From Alicyclobacillus tolerans (GTDB lineage Bacteria > Bacillota > Bacilli > Alicyclobacillales > Alicyclobacillaceae): a stretch of DNA of 64,000 nucleotides. The position numbers were made by a program, and so were the translations under genes. The notes beneath the pieces were generated by a model. It had not been told where the DNA came from, did not search any database, and saw only the letters and a program-made list of their open reading frames with translations. Location of the stretch: positions 57,585 to 121,584 of the forward strand of contig NZ_JXBW01000009.1 of the NCBI RefSeq assembly GCF_001447355.1, read 5' to 3'. Shown in pieces: positions 1-8,767 of the stretch. Each line of letters starts with the position of its first letter. The first letter of the stretch is position 1.

Positions 1-123
1 TTGATTCAATGCACCCGCTCCGATAGCCTGGATTTCAGCCGCGCCTTGCTCGCGCAACACCCCTGCCAAAGCCCCCGCAACGGAATTCGGATTGGACTTT
101 GCCGAGACTTTTAATACATCCAC
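1..123 (-). CDS. spoVS: Stage V sporulation protein S, N-terminal part (cut by window edge)
   Basis: The 41 visible codons match the start of SpoVS: V-L-K-V-S-A-K-S-N-P-N-S-V-A-G-A-L-A-G. SpoVS is a small (about 86 residue) DNA-binding-like protein needed in Bacillus for late sporulation and coat assembly. The start is GTG at 123, preceded by a strong GAGGAGG about ten bases away. The C-terminal half lies outside the window. It follows ymdB and rny, the same order as in B. subtilis. The 117 bases before it contain no convincing promoter, so it may be transcribed from further upstream. Confidence 0.93.
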   Translation of the reverse strand, partial: MDVLKVSAKSNPNSVAGALAGVLREQGAAEIQAIGAGALNQ

Positions 124-240
124 GATGAAATGACCTCCTCTATCCCCCGTCGGCAGTAGGACACTATACGATATTCGGCACTCCCCGCTTTATGCCAACG
201 GACAGTGCAAACCGACATGCGGAATGACGAAGAAGTCACC

Positions 241-1014
241 TTATGCCAACTCGCGGTAAATCGGCGTGATCGACCTCGCTCGACCATCGTCGCCCAGTTC
301 GATGGACACGGCGCAAAATTGGCGCGGGCCGTCTGCCACTTCAAAACGGCTGGGCAAATGCGTACGCATGCGCTCTATCACGGGGTCTCTTCGCATCCCG
401 AGAATCCCATCGCGCGGGCCCACCATCCCAACGTCCGTGATATACGCTGTCCCGCCAGGGAGCACCCTTGCGTCAGCAGTGGGTACATGCGTATGCGTTC
501 CGATCACGGCTGACACGCGCCCAGCAAACGCCCAGCCAATAGCCAACTTTTCAGATGTCGTCTCTGCGTGGACGTCGACAATGACATGGCGTATCTGTGG
601 ATGTGCGGCAAGAACCTCATCCAATGCGTCGAACGGACAATTCAACTGGCTCAAAAATGTGCGTCCCATGACGTTCACTATCAGCACGTCGACCTGTTGA
701 ACGCGACAGATGGTAAATCCCCTTCCCGGTGTCCGCGCGGGATAGTTGAGCGGGCGCACAATCCGCCTATCATCGTCGATAAACTCAAAAATTTGTCGCT
801 GATCCCAAGTGTGATTGCCCATTGTTAAAATTTCAATGCCGGCGTCGTACAACTCTTCTGCGGATTTTCGGGATAATCCCTTTCCCCGTGTCGCGTTTTC
901 CGCATTGGCGATGACAAGATCGGGCCGTAACTCCACGAGAAGTTCGTCCAAAATCTCACGTGCACAGCGCCGCCCGGGTTCACCAACAATATCCCCTAGA
1001 AATAAAATGTTCAT
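241..1014 (-). CDS. ymdB: YmdB-family metallophosphoesterase
   Basis: A 257-residue protein of the TIGR00282/YmdB family, a dinuclear-metal phosphodiesterase. B. subtilis YmdB hydrolyses cyclic nucleotides and influences biofilm and motility decisions. Metal-binding motifs are visible: GDIVGEPG at the N-terminus, NAEN, GNHTWD, VDVHAE and GTHTHVPTAD. The start is the ATG at 1014, where the family's MNILFLGD begins, after a GGAAAG stretch. Upstream in-frame codons to 1095 would add a tail not typical of the family. It lies downstream of rny behind a terminator hairpin that may lower its expression relative to rny. Confidence 0.95.
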   Translation of the reverse strand: MNILFLGDIVGEPGRRCAREILDELLVELRPDLVIANAENATRGKGLSRKSAEELYDAGIEILTMGNHTWDQRQIFEFIDDDRRIVRPLNYPARTPGRGFTICRVQQVDVLIVNVMGRTFLSQLNCPFDALDEVLAAHPQIRHVIVDVHAETTSEKLAIGWAFAGRVSAVIGTHTHVPTADARVLPGGTAYITDVGMVGPRDGILGMRRDPVIERMRTHLPSRFEVADGPRQFCAVSIELGDDGRARSITPIYRELA

Positions 1015-1051
1015 TGCACTTTCCTTTCCCTGATTGCCACTCTCGTACCGT

Positions 1052-1085
1052 AAAAAAATAGAGTAGCCGACGGCTACCCTATTTT
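1052..1085 (-). terminator. Rho-independent terminator at the end of rny
   Basis: On the minus strand a stem made of TAGGGTAGCC and GGCTACTCTA, with a three-base loop, is followed by seven T residues. The stem includes the rny TAG stop codon at 1079-1081, so termination is built into the gene end. ymdB starts only 38 bases beyond it and must rely on read-through or its own promoter. Confidence 0.8.
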
Positions 1086-2626
1086 GCGTATTCAACGGCT
1101 CTAGTTTCTCGAATAACAGTCACCTTAATCTGACCAGGATAATCGAGCTCATTCTCGATCTTCTTCGAAATTTCTTTCGCCACAAGGGCGGACTCAGCAT
1201 CGTCGACCAATTCTGGTTTCACGATGATACGAATCTCACGACCTGCCTGGATGGCATAGCTCTTCTCCACCCCGGCAAACGACTCCGCAATATGCTCAAG
1301 TTTCTCCAGACGCTTCATGTAAATCTCCAGCGTCTCGCGGCGCGCTCCCGGACGAGCTGCCGAGATCGCGTCCGCGGCCGCGACGATCACCGAGATAGGC
1401 GACGAGAACTCCACATCGCCGTGGTGCGCCGCAATACAGTTGATGACAATTGGGTGCTCCTTATATCGGCGCGCCAAATCGACACCGATTTCGACATGAG
1501 AACCTTCCACTTCATGAGTCACAGCCTTGCCAATGTCGTGCAACAAACCGCCGCGCCTAGCCAGTGCTACGTCCAACCCAAGCTCGGCGGCCATCATGCC
1601 GGCCAGATGCGCCACTTCAACAGAATGTTTGAGCACATTCTGGCCGTAGCTGGTGCGGAAACGAAGCCGACCCAGAAGTTTCACTAAATCCGGATGCAAA
1701 CCATGAACATTCGTATCAAACGTCGCCTGCTCGCCCTGCTCGCGAATCAACTCGTCAACATCGCGCCGAGCTCGTTCGACCATTTCCTCAATACGAGCAG
1801 GATGAATACGACCATCGGCAACCAATCGCTCCAAAGCCACTTTGGCAATTTCACGGCGAATCGGATCGAAACCGGAAAGGATGACCGCTTCCGGCGTATC
1901 GTCGATAATTAAATCGATACCCGTTAAGGTCTCAAGTGTACGAATGTTCCGACCTTCCCGTCCGATGATGCGACCCTTCATTTCGTCATTGGGCAACGTC
2001 ACGACGGACACCGTGATTTCGGACGCGTGATCCGCCGCACAACGCTGAACTGCATTGGCGACGATATCGCGAGCACGCCTGTCCGCTTCGCGCTTCGCTT
2101 CCTGCTCAATCTGTTTGACTAGCATAGCGGCATCGTGCCGCGTCTCGCGTTCAACCTGGTCGAGAATCAGTTGTCGCGCACTTTCCCTGGTCAATCCAGA
2201 GACGCGTTCCAACTCACGGACCTGTTCCTGACGTAACGCTTCAATTTCCTCACGCAACGCTTGTACAGACTGTTCCTCACGACGCAATTCTTCAGCTTTC
2301 TGCTCTTGCAACTCCAACTTTCGATCCAGCGACTCTTCCTTTTGGAGGATGCGCCGCTCCATCCGTTGAATCTCATTGCGCCGTTCGCGAAGCTCCTTCT
2401 CCGCCTCCAGGCGGATGCGGTGCGTCTCTTCTTTTGCTTCCAAAACCGCTTCTTTTCGGCGAGCTTCCACATCGCGTTGAGCCGATTCTATAATCTGCAA
2501 TGCACGCGCTTCAGCAGTGCCGATTTTCGACTCGGCCATCATCCGCCGAACGAAATAACCAATCGCAAGTCCAATCGCTAAGCAAACAACTATGACGACT
2601 ACAAACAGCCAAACGGGAACGCCCAA
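1079..2626 (-). CDS. rny: Ribonuclease Y
   Basis: A 515-residue membrane-anchored endoribonuclease that starts mRNA decay, including riboswitch turnover. The order is a single N-terminal membrane helix ([10 protein letters not shown]...), a long charged coiled coil (about residues 30-190), a KH domain with GREGRNIR, and an HD domain with HDIGK and a second H-H-G-D motif. I chose a TTG start at 2626 because GGGAGG sits seven bases upstream and the resulting length matches the family (about 520). An upstream in-frame start at 2674 has no ribosome binding site. A good sigma-A promoter lies just before it. Confidence 0.96.
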   Translation of the reverse strand: MGVPVWLFVVVIVVCLAIGLAIGYFVRRMMAESKIGTAEARALQIIESAQRDVEARRKEAVLEAKEETHRIRLEAEKELRERRNEIQRMERRILQKEESLDRKLELQEQKAEELRREEQSVQALREEIEALRQEQVRELERVSGLTRESARQLILDQVERETRHDAAMLVKQIEQEAKREADRRARDIVANAVQRCAADHASEITVSVVTLPNDEMKGRIIGREGRNIRTLETLTGIDLIIDDTPEAVILSGFDPIRREIAKVALERLVADGRIHPARIEEMVERARRDVDELIREQGEQATFDTNVHGLHPDLVKLLGRLRFRTSYGQNVLKHSVEVAHLAGMMAAELGLDVALARRGGLLHDIGKAVTHEVEGSHVEIGVDLARRYKEHPIVINCIAAHHGDVEFSSPISVIVAAADAISAARPGARRETLEIYMKRLEKLEHIAESFAGVEKSYAIQAGREIRIIVKPELVDDAESALVAKEISKKIENELDYPGQIKVTVIRETRAVEYAK

Positions 2627-2715
2627 GGCTATGCCTCCCTGCTCCGGTCGACGATCAACCGTTCGCGTCAACAATGACGTGTTCGAGCTAGAGGCCGTAC
2701 ATGATACGCACTTTC

Positions 2716-2745
2716 ATTGTACGTGTTCTGCCAGAACGGTGTCAA
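2716..2745 (-). promoter_or_regulatory. Sigma-A promoter for rny with palindromic spacer
   Basis: TTGACA (2740-2745) and TACAAT (2716-2721) are separated by 18 bases. The -35 box overlaps the recX stop codon. The spacer holds a perfect 6+1+6 inverted repeat, GTTCTG-G-CAGAAC, placed like a repressor operator. No factor is assigned. Confidence 0.75.
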
Positions 2746-3431
2746 GAAAAGGGCGTTGACGGACTGTCATCAGTATGTTCCATCGCACTTGCTGCCTTGC
2801 GGGCGATTTCCGCGGTGAACCCCTTTTGTTGTAGATACGAAATTAAGCGCAACCTGTCCTTCTGCTCATTCATAACACCGCGACGCCGCAAGTATTTCAA
2901 CGCATATTGGGAGGCCGCTGTCAGTTGTGCTTCTTCCGATACGGTCTTGACAATTGTCATACGGGCAATCTCCGAAGGCACTCCTCGTTGCCTTAGACGC
3001 ATCCAAATCTGGCGTTGGCCCACTTTGTCCGCTGCAGCCTCGACGAACATCGCAGCATAGGCTTCATCGTCGACAATCCCTCTGTCGTAAAGCCTTCTCA
3101 TCACGCGCTCAACTGCATCTTCCGGACATCCTTTGCGCATGAGATAGTGATAGACTTGCTGAGCGGTTTTGACGCGCCCGGTCAAGTACGACAAAGCCTT
3201 TTGTTCGACCTCGGCATCTGTTGCCCGCATTCCCAATTCCGCATAAAGAACGCTGTCGACATTCATACCTAATTTTAGACCGAGATCGACCCAATCGGTT
3301 ACAGCGATGACGAGTGAGGCGGCTTGTTGAAAATGCACGCGAACCAGACTGGCAGACTTGCCGCCAGCTGGTTCACGACCCACAATGCTATCAAATGTGT
3401 TTTCTTTAGAGTGTATCGAACTCAAATTCAT
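2742..3431 (-). CDS. recX: Regulatory protein RecX
   Basis: A 229-residue, basic, helical protein of the RecX family, which binds RecA filaments and limits their activity. Helical repeats typical of RecX are visible: [12 protein letters not shown], followed later by [12 protein letters not shown] and the R-Q-R-G-V-P block. It overlaps the end of recA by 26 bases, so the two are probably translated together and share SOS control. The exact start is uncertain: the family-like region begins at about residue 18, where a GTG is also in frame, but neither candidate has a strong ribosome binding site. Confidence 0.85.
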   Translation of the reverse strand: MNLSSIHSKENTFDSIVGREPAGGKSASLVRVHFQQAASLVIAVTDWVDLGLKLGMNVDSVLYAELGMRATDAEVEQKALSYLTGRVKTAQQVYHYLMRKGCPEDAVERVMRRLYDRGIVDDEAYAAMFVEAAADKVGQRQIWMRLRQRGVPSEIARMTIVKTVSEEAQLTAASQYALKYLRRRGVMNEQKDRLRLISYLQQKGFTAEIARKAASAMEHTDDSPSTPFS

Positions 3432-4470
3432 CTTCGCCTACATCCTCTGCATCTGCTTCGAGCGATTGGATAGGCTTAGCACCCGTTACATGATAATACT
3501 CACGGACGGCCATTTCGATCTGCGCAGCGAGCTCAGGATGATCCTTTAAGAACAGTTTCGCGTTTTCGCGCCCCTGACCGAGCCTTTCCTCGTTATACGA
3601 ATACCAGGCCCCACTCTTTTGGATGATGTCGATTTCTGTCGCGATGTCGATTAAACTACCTTCCCGGGAAATTCCCTCACCGAACATGATATCGACATCA
3701 GCTTGGCGAAACGGAGGTGCCACTTTGTTTTTCACGACCTTGATGCGGGTGCGGGAGCCAACGACGTCGTTCCCTTGCTTAATGGCTTCCGCACGGCGTA
3801 CTTCGAGACGAACCGAGGCGTAGAACTTCAACGCTCGACCACCCGTCGTTGTCTCTGGATTGCCAAACATGACGCCAACCTTTTCGCGAATTTGGTTAAT
3901 GAAGATGGCGATGGTCTTCGACTTGCTGATGGCTCCCGCGAGTTTGCGCAAAGCCTGGGACATCAAACGGGCCTGCAGGCCGACGTGCGAGTCCCCCATG
4001 TCGCCCTCTAATTCATTTTTTGGAACCAAGGCTGCCACAGAGTCGACGACGATCACATCAACGGCACCACTGCGGACGAGAGCTTCCGCAATTTCAAGCG
4101 CCTGCTCCCCCGTATCTGGTTGCGAGATGAGCAATTCATCGATATTCACGCCGAGCTTCTGCGCATAGACTGGATCAAGCGCGTGTTCAGCATCAATAAA
4201 CGCAGCTTGTCCACCGAGTTTTTGAACCTCGGCAACCGTATGCAGAGCTACGGTGGTCTTACCCGACGACTCTGGCCCATAAATTTCAATAATTCGTCCC
4301 CGTGGCAAACCACCGACTCCAAGCGCGATATCGAGCGCGATGGACCCTGTTGGAACCGTCTCTACATTCATCGAAGCAGACGCCTCGCCCAGCCGCATGA
4401 TGGATCCTTTACCGAATTGCTTTTCGATCTGCTTGAGGGCCATTTCTAAAGCCGCCCGTTTATCTCCCAT
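3406..4470 (-). CDS. recA: Recombinase RecA
   Basis: A 354-residue RecA, the DNA-dependent ATPase for homologous recombination and SOS induction. Walker [10 protein letters not shown] lies at residues 65-73, with the Walker B region [13 protein letters not shown], the MAW-type motif NQIREKVGV and loop-2 glycines all visible. The acidic C-terminal tail ([13 protein letters not shown]) is standard. GAGG lies upstream of the ATG. A promoter with an overlapping LexA box lies about 80-120 bases upstream, and the leader contains a GCCGGTAACCGGC palindrome. recX overlaps its end. Confidence 0.99.
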   Translation of the reverse strand: MGDKRAALEMALKQIEKQFGKGSIMRLGEASASMNVETVPTGSIALDIALGVGGLPRGRIIEIYGPESSGKTTVALHTVAEVQKLGGQAAFIDAEHALDPVYAQKLGVNIDELLISQPDTGEQALEIAEALVRSGAVDVIVVDSVAALVPKNELEGDMGDSHVGLQARLMSQALRKLAGAISKSKTIAIFINQIREKVGVMFGNPETTTGGRALKFYASVRLEVRRAEAIKQGNDVVGSRTRIKVVKNKVAPPFRQADVDIMFGEGISREGSLIDIATEIDIIQKSGAWYSYNEERLGQGRENAKLFLKDHPELAAQIEMAVREYYHVTGAKPIQSLEADAEDVGEDEFEFDTL

Positions 4471-4549
4471 CTCACACCATCCTCAAAGCCGGTAACCGGC
4501 GGTGAATATCAAACTAGTTCGCGATCCCTCGCGCCTTTCCTTTGACATT

Positions 4550-4578
4550 ATTGTATCAGTGACTGATAGAAATGCAAA
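4550..4578 (-). promoter_or_regulatory. recA promoter
   Basis: TTTGCA (4573-4578) and TACAAT (4550-4555) with a 17-base spacer upstream of recA. The -35 box lies inside the LexA operator, the usual arrangement for repression. Confidence 0.7.
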
Positions 4579-4588
4579 CACCTGTTCG
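4575..4588 (-). promoter_or_regulatory. LexA (DinR) operator of recA
   Basis: The minus strand reads CGAACAGGTGTTTG, matching the Gram-positive SOS box pattern CGAAC-N4-GTTYG. It overlaps the -35 box of the recA promoter, so LexA binding would block RNA polymerase. Confidence 0.8.
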
Positions 4589-4633
4589 CCATTGGTGAAA
4601 ATATTTTCTCCACGCACGTAGCGACAGCTTCAT

Positions 4634-4677
4634 CAAAAAGCCGTCGAGCCGCCCCATATAAGGGCTGCTCGACGGCC
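4634..4677 (-). terminator. Terminator after the DEAD-box helicase gene
   Basis: A perfect 10-base stem, GCCGTCGAGC with GCTCGACGGC, extended inward by AGCCC/GGGGC pairing and followed by five T on the minus strand. It ends the unit that finishes with the helicase gene and insulates recA. Confidence 0.9.
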
Positions 4678-4691
4678 GCCATGCACCGCTA

Positions 4692-6272
4692 TCAACGCCG
4701 ACTTGCCCGCGGCTTTGCCGGCTCCAAATTGACGCGCGTACCATTGATACGACTCTGACGCAATGCCTCGTAAACAAAGGGAGCACTGTCTTGCTCTACT
4801 TCGATAAACGTAAACTTCTCAAACATATCGATCCGCCCAACGGCTTCACCGGGAACCCCAGCCTCTTCCGAAATGGCACGGACAAAATCCGCCGGGCTCA
4901 TGCGCGCGGTGCGCCCAATGTTGACAAAGAAGCGAACCATGCCCGGCCGTGCGCCCGTATCGCCAAAATCGTAGTCATCTCCTTCTGCACGTGTTCCATC
5001 ACCCGAAGTCAATAACTTTAACAGGGCAGAGGCAATGTCGATGGGGTCGTGCTCGTCCACCAAACCGCCGAGGATCGCCCGGTACTGACCGAGGCCACCT
5101 TCGCGCAGAACGTCCAGCACGCGGTTGCGCCACATCTCCGCCTGGCGTTCCGCGACGTCTTCCAGTGACGGAACGTCACGCACATCCATGGTCACCTTCG
5201 TCTCGCGCTCGATCTGTTTCAAAAGCTTATACTCGCGCGGTGTGACCAAGGTGATTGCCAAACCGTGCTTGCCAGCACGTCCTGTACGACCAATGCGGTG
5301 CACATACGACTCTGGATCCTGTGGGATATCGTAGTTGACGACGTGTGTGACATCGTCGACGTCAAGACCGCGCGCCGCTACGTCGGTCGCCACGAGCAAC
5401 TCGATTTCATTGCGCCGGAATCTGCGCATGACGCGATCGCGCTGAGCCTGGCTTAAATCGCCGTGTAAACCGTCTGCCATGTAGCCGCGTGCCAGCAACG
5501 CCTCGACCAGATCGTCGACACCCCGCTTCGTTCGGCAGAAAATGATGCCAAGCTGGATTTCTTCGCTGTCGACAATTCTGCACAGGCTTTCCAGCTTATT
5601 GCGATCCAGCACTTTGTAACAAATCTGGTCGATCCGCGGAACCGTCACTTCGCCACGGTTGACCGTCACGTGACGCGGGTCGCGCATATATCGTCCGGAT
5701 AGCCGCTTGACTTCGCTCGGAAATGTCGCGGAGAACAGCAAGGTTTGCCGTTCCTCTGGAGTCTCTCGCAAAATCGCTTCAATATCGTCAATAAAGCCCA
5801 TATCTAACATCTCATCCGCTTCGTCGAGCACGACCATGCGCACTTGACCAAGCTGCAAGGTACCGCGACGAATGTGATCCAATACGCGGCCTGGTGTGCC
5901 AATCACGATGTGAACACCCTGTTTAAGGGCCCGAATCTGGTGACCAATTGATTGCCCACCGTAAATCGGAACCGAACGCACCCGCTTGTACTTAGCAATC
6001 TTTCGGATCTCGCCAGCCACTTGAATGGCAAGCTCGCGCGTCGGAGTGAGCACAATGGCTTGCACATGCGGATCGGGAGTCATCATTTCGACGAGCGGAA
6101 TACCAAACGCGGCGGTCTTACCTGTACCGGTCTGGGCCTGTCCGATCACGTCGACACCTTCCATCACAATGGGGATGCACGCCGCCTGAATCGGCGACGG
6201 CGCTTCGAACCCCATATCGTGAATCGCCTGCAACACGCGGCGATGTAAACCGAACTCTTCAAACAAAGACAT
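4692..6272 (-). CDS. DEAD-box RNA helicase with DbpA-type C-terminal RNA-binding domain
   Basis: A 526-residue ATP-dependent RNA helicase. All core motifs are present: AQTGTGKT (46-53), PTREL, TPGR, DEAD (150-153), SAT, ARGLDV and HRIGRTGRAG. The last 80 residues, from about 440, resemble the DbpA/CshA RNA-binding fold (FVNIGRTARMSPADFV...), ending in a basic tail. This favours a role in ribosome assembly, mRNA decay or cold adaptation, as for CshA/DeaD. AAAGG precedes the ATG. It sits between cinA and recA, which are adjacent in B. subtilis, so the helicase is an insertion relative to that order. CshA versus YxiN-type assignment is open. Confidence 0.93.
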   Translation of the reverse strand: MSLFEEFGLHRRVLQAIHDMGFEAPSPIQAACIPIVMEGVDVIGQAQTGTGKTAAFGIPLVEMMTPDPHVQAIVLTPTRELAIQVAGEIRKIAKYKRVRSVPIYGGQSIGHQIRALKQGVHIVIGTPGRVLDHIRRGTLQLGQVRMVVLDEADEMLDMGFIDDIEAILRETPEERQTLLFSATFPSEVKRLSGRYMRDPRHVTVNRGEVTVPRIDQICYKVLDRNKLESLCRIVDSEEIQLGIIFCRTKRGVDDLVEALLARGYMADGLHGDLSQAQRDRVMRRFRRNEIELLVATDVAARGLDVDDVTHVVNYDIPQDPESYVHRIGRTGRAGKHGLAITLVTPREYKLLKQIERETKVTMDVRDVPSLEDVAERQAEMWRNRVLDVLREGGLGQYRAILGGLVDEHDPIDIASALLKLLTSGDGTRAEGDDYDFGDTGARPGMVRFFVNIGRTARMSPADFVRAISEEAGVPGEAVGRIDMFEKFTFIEVEQDSAPFVYEALRQSRINGTRVNLEPAKPRASRR

Positions 6273-6298
6273 GCTCTCAACCTTTCTTCGACAAATCT

Positions 6299-7552
6299 CT
6301 ACATATGGTCATCTATCAACTGCAGGAGGCGCCAACATGCCTGCTTGCAGCTGCGCGCCCGAATTTGTGCTCGTGAACCGCGCAACTGTAAACGATAGAC
6401 GCGCGTCTCGCGATTGTCTGCAACCGCAACATACACCAGTCCGACCGGTTTCTCTTCTGTACCACCGCCGGGCCCGGCGATGCCTGTGATACCAACGCCA
6501 AAGTCGGACCCCAAGGCACGGCGAACACCTTCCGCCATCTCCTTGGCCGTCGCTTCGGACACCGCTCCGTCTTGCGCCAGCGTGTCGGCGTCTACGCCGA
6601 GGAGGCGCTCTTTTACCTGATTGGCGTACGCGACGACGCCCCCGACAAAGGCCTCTGAACTACCCGGAATGTCCGTTAGCAGTTCAGCCAGCATACCGCC
6701 CGTACAACTTTCCGCCACCGCGAGCGTTCGCCCTTGTTTGCGCAGTCGCCCGATCACGACGGACGGCAGCGAATCGTCATCCTCCCCATAAATAAACGGT
6801 TGGAAGCGGCTACGGATCTCCGCTTCGACCGGTTCGATCAGCTTGCGCGCGGCCTCCTCCGTGTCGGCCGTCGCTGTGATCCGCAAAAGCATCTCGCCTT
6901 CTCCGGCATACGGAGCAACCGTCGGGTTATCTCCAGAGGTGAGATCGGCAATTTGAGCGTCGACATCCGACTCGCCGATACCACAGAAGTGTAACATTCG
7001 GGAAACCAACTTACGCTCGCCGCCGAATCGTTCGACGAGTCGTGGAATGACATGATCCCGCAGCATGGGGCGCATCTCAAGAGGAGGGCCCGGCAGGAGG
7101 AAAAAGTGAACACCGCGATCGAAAATATACTGACCTGGCGCCGTCCCATTTGGATTCGGGAGCCACTGCCCACCTTCGATACACAACGCCTGTTTACGAT
7201 TCTGTTCCGGCATCGGCCGCTGTCTGCGTGCAAAATACTGCACGATGTCAGCCAGAGCCTCCTCCGACATCACCAGGTTGCGCTCGAGAAAACGAGCGAG
7301 CGCCTCTTTGGTCAAATCATCACCTGTCGGTCCAAGCCCGCCCGTGGCAATGACGACGTTAGAGCGCTGGGCCGCCGTCGCAAAAGCGTCGACAATGCGC
7401 GCTTCATTGTCTCCCACTGCACCGTGATGGTACACGTACAGTCCGTGTTTGGCAAGCTCCTGCGAAATGAACTGCGCATGTGCGTTGTGAATTTGACCAA
7501 GGAGAATTTCGGTACCTACCGCCAGCAATTCGGCGCGGCAGTCATTCGACAT
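6299..7552 (-). CDS. cinA: CinA family protein (competence/damage-inducible; nicotinamide-nucleotide amidase type)
   Basis: About 417 residues. The N-terminal MoCF-type domain carries A-V-G-T-E-I-L-L-G-Q and G-G-L-G-P-T-G-D-D. The C-terminal CinA deamidase domain carries A-E-S-C-T-G-G and G-I-T-G-I-A-G-P-G-G. Family members deamidate NMN or hydrolyse ADP-ribose derivatives, and in some Gram-positives the gene is co-induced with recA in competence. I take the ATG at 7552 as the start because the family begins close to E-L-L-A-V-G-T; ATGs three and five codons earlier are possible. It lies in the pgsA-cinA-recA order known from Bacilli. Confidence 0.94.
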   Translation of the reverse strand: MSNDCRAELLAVGTEILLGQIHNAHAQFISQELAKHGLYVYHHGAVGDNEARIVDAFATAAQRSNVVIATGGLGPTGDDLTKEALARFLERNLVMSEEALADIVQYFARRQRPMPEQNRKQALCIEGGQWLPNPNGTAPGQYIFDRGVHFFLLPGPPLEMRPMLRDHVIPRLVERFGGERKLVSRMLHFCGIGESDVDAQIADLTSGDNPTVAPYAGEGEMLLRITATADTEEAARKLIEPVEAEIRSRFQPFIYGEDDDSLPSVVIGRLRKQGRTLAVAESCTGGMLAELLTDIPGSSEAFVGGVVAYANQVKERLLGVDADTLAQDGAVSEATAKEMAEGVRRALGSDFGVGITGIAGPGGGTEEKPVGLVYVAVADNRETRVYRLQLRGSRAQIRARSCKQACWRLLQLIDDHM

Positions 7553-7604
7553 GTCCACCATCCCCATCTTTAATGACGGTCTGCGCAAACAGTTGGTTCA
7601 CCGA

Positions 7605-8189
7605 TCACGATGCGTGCGGCGTCTGGATCATCTGCTTGTTTTTCAAAAAGTAATCGAGACCCGACAACACGGTCATCGCCACCATGACATAAAGCATGAT
7701 ATCCGCGGCCGGAACATGTACGGCCGAAAACGGAAAATTGTTGACCATAAGCAAGACCATGCCGACCATTTGCGTGACAGTCTTCCACTTGGCAAATTTG
7801 CTCGCAGCGATCACGACACCCTCAGCGGCCGCGATCAACCGGAGGCCTGTCACGGCAAATTCGCGACTGATGATGACAATGGCGACCCATGCGGGCAAGC
7901 GTTGCATCTGCACCAAACTGATGAGCACGGCCGAGACGAGCAACTTATCGGCCAGCGGATCGAGAAACTTACCAAAATTCGTGACCATTTGCTGTTTGCG
8001 CGCGATGTATCCGTCCAAGCCGTCCGTCGCAGCAGCCACTACGAAAATAAACGCTGCGATAACTTCTCCGCCCGTGGTTGTCTGTCCATTCAGCGTGAAC
8101 GACCCAAAATTGTAGTGCAAAAGCAAGATCACACAAACGACGGGGACCAGAAAAATCCTGGCCAAAGTAATTCGATTCGCCAGATTCAA
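7605..8189 (-). CDS. pgsA: CDP-diacylglycerol--glycerol-3-phosphate 3-phosphatidyltransferase
   Basis: A 194-residue integral membrane enzyme that makes phosphatidylglycerophosphate, the first committed step to phosphatidylglycerol and cardiolipin. The CDP-alcohol phosphotransferase motif is complete, with D56, D59, D77 and D81 in T-D-G-L-D-G-Y-I-A-R...F-L-D-P-L-A-D-K. Several hydrophobic helices surround it. The start is TTG at 8189 with GAGGAG nine bases upstream; no better start gives the family N-terminus. Confidence 0.96.
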   Translation of the reverse strand: MNLANRITLARIFLVPVVCVILLLHYNFGSFTLNGQTTTGGEVIAAFIFVVAAATDGLDGYIARKQQMVTNFGKFLDPLADKLLVSAVLISLVQMQRLPAWVAIVIISREFAVTGLRLIAAAEGVVIAASKFAKWKTVTQMVGMVLLMVNNFPFSAVHVPAADIMLYVMVAMTVLSGLDYFLKNKQMIQTPHAS

Positions 8190-8248
8190 ACGCCCACGCT
8201 CCTCTGCTCCGCGTCGATGCCGCTTACCGGCGGCGTATCCACGGCGCG

Positions 8249-8740
8249 TCAGCGGTAATTCGTAAACTGCAGAGGAATATCCAAATCGGCTTCGCGAAGC
8301 ATCTGGATGACCGCCTGCAGATCGTCCCGACTTTTGCCGGACACCCGCACCTGGTCTCCTTGAATCTGCGCCTGTACCTTGATTTTTGAATCCTTGATCA
8401 ACTTTGTGATGCGCTTTGCTACATCCGCGTCGATGCCTTGTGCCAACGCAACCGTCTGTCGAACAGTTCCTCCGGCGGCCGGTTCGACCTTGCCTGGCTT
8501 CAACGCCTTCAAGGACACATTTCGCTTCACCAATTTGGTCTGCAACACATCATATACTTGCGAGAGTTTGTACTCGTCGTCCGAAAGCAGCGCCAACTGC
8601 CCATCTTCCAAGCGAATCTCACTCTTACTTCCCTTAAAGTCGAACCGCGTCTCGATTTCGCGGCGCGCTTGGTCGACGGCGTTGGTGACCTCTTGCAGAT
8701 CGACCTTGGATACGATGTCGAAAGACGCTTCTTTTGCCAT
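8249..8740 (-). CDS. YajQ family nucleotide-binding protein
   Basis: A 163-residue protein of the UPF0234/YajQ family, recognised from the start [13 protein letters not shown] and from [11 protein letters not shown]. Two ferredoxin-like folds are expected. In Xanthomonas a homologue binds cyclic di-GMP, and in E. coli YajQ binds nucleotides and tRNA; the role here is not known. It sits between the RodZ-like gene and pgsA, with 59 bases on one side and 27 on the other, so cotranscription is likely. Confidence 0.92.
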   Translation of the reverse strand: MAKEASFDIVSKVDLQEVTNAVDQARREIETRFDFKGSKSEIRLEDGQLALLSDDEYKLSQVYDVLQTKLVKRNVSLKALKPGKVEPAAGGTVRQTVALAQGIDADVAKRITKLIKDSKIKVQAQIQGDQVRVSGKSRDDLQAVIQMLREADLDIPLQFTNYR

Positions 8741-8767
8741 GGTACCGCTCCTTCATCAAATTTCACA

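Noticed and set aside
124..240. Possible sigma-H promoter before spoVS (GCCGAATAT)
   Set aside because: The -10 part fits, but no AGGA-type -35 lies at the right distance.
4506..4519. A second LexA-like palindrome, CGAACTAGTTTG, in the recA leader
   Set aside because: The spacing between half-sites is two bases instead of four, so it does not fit the SOS box; the site at 4575-4588 fits well.
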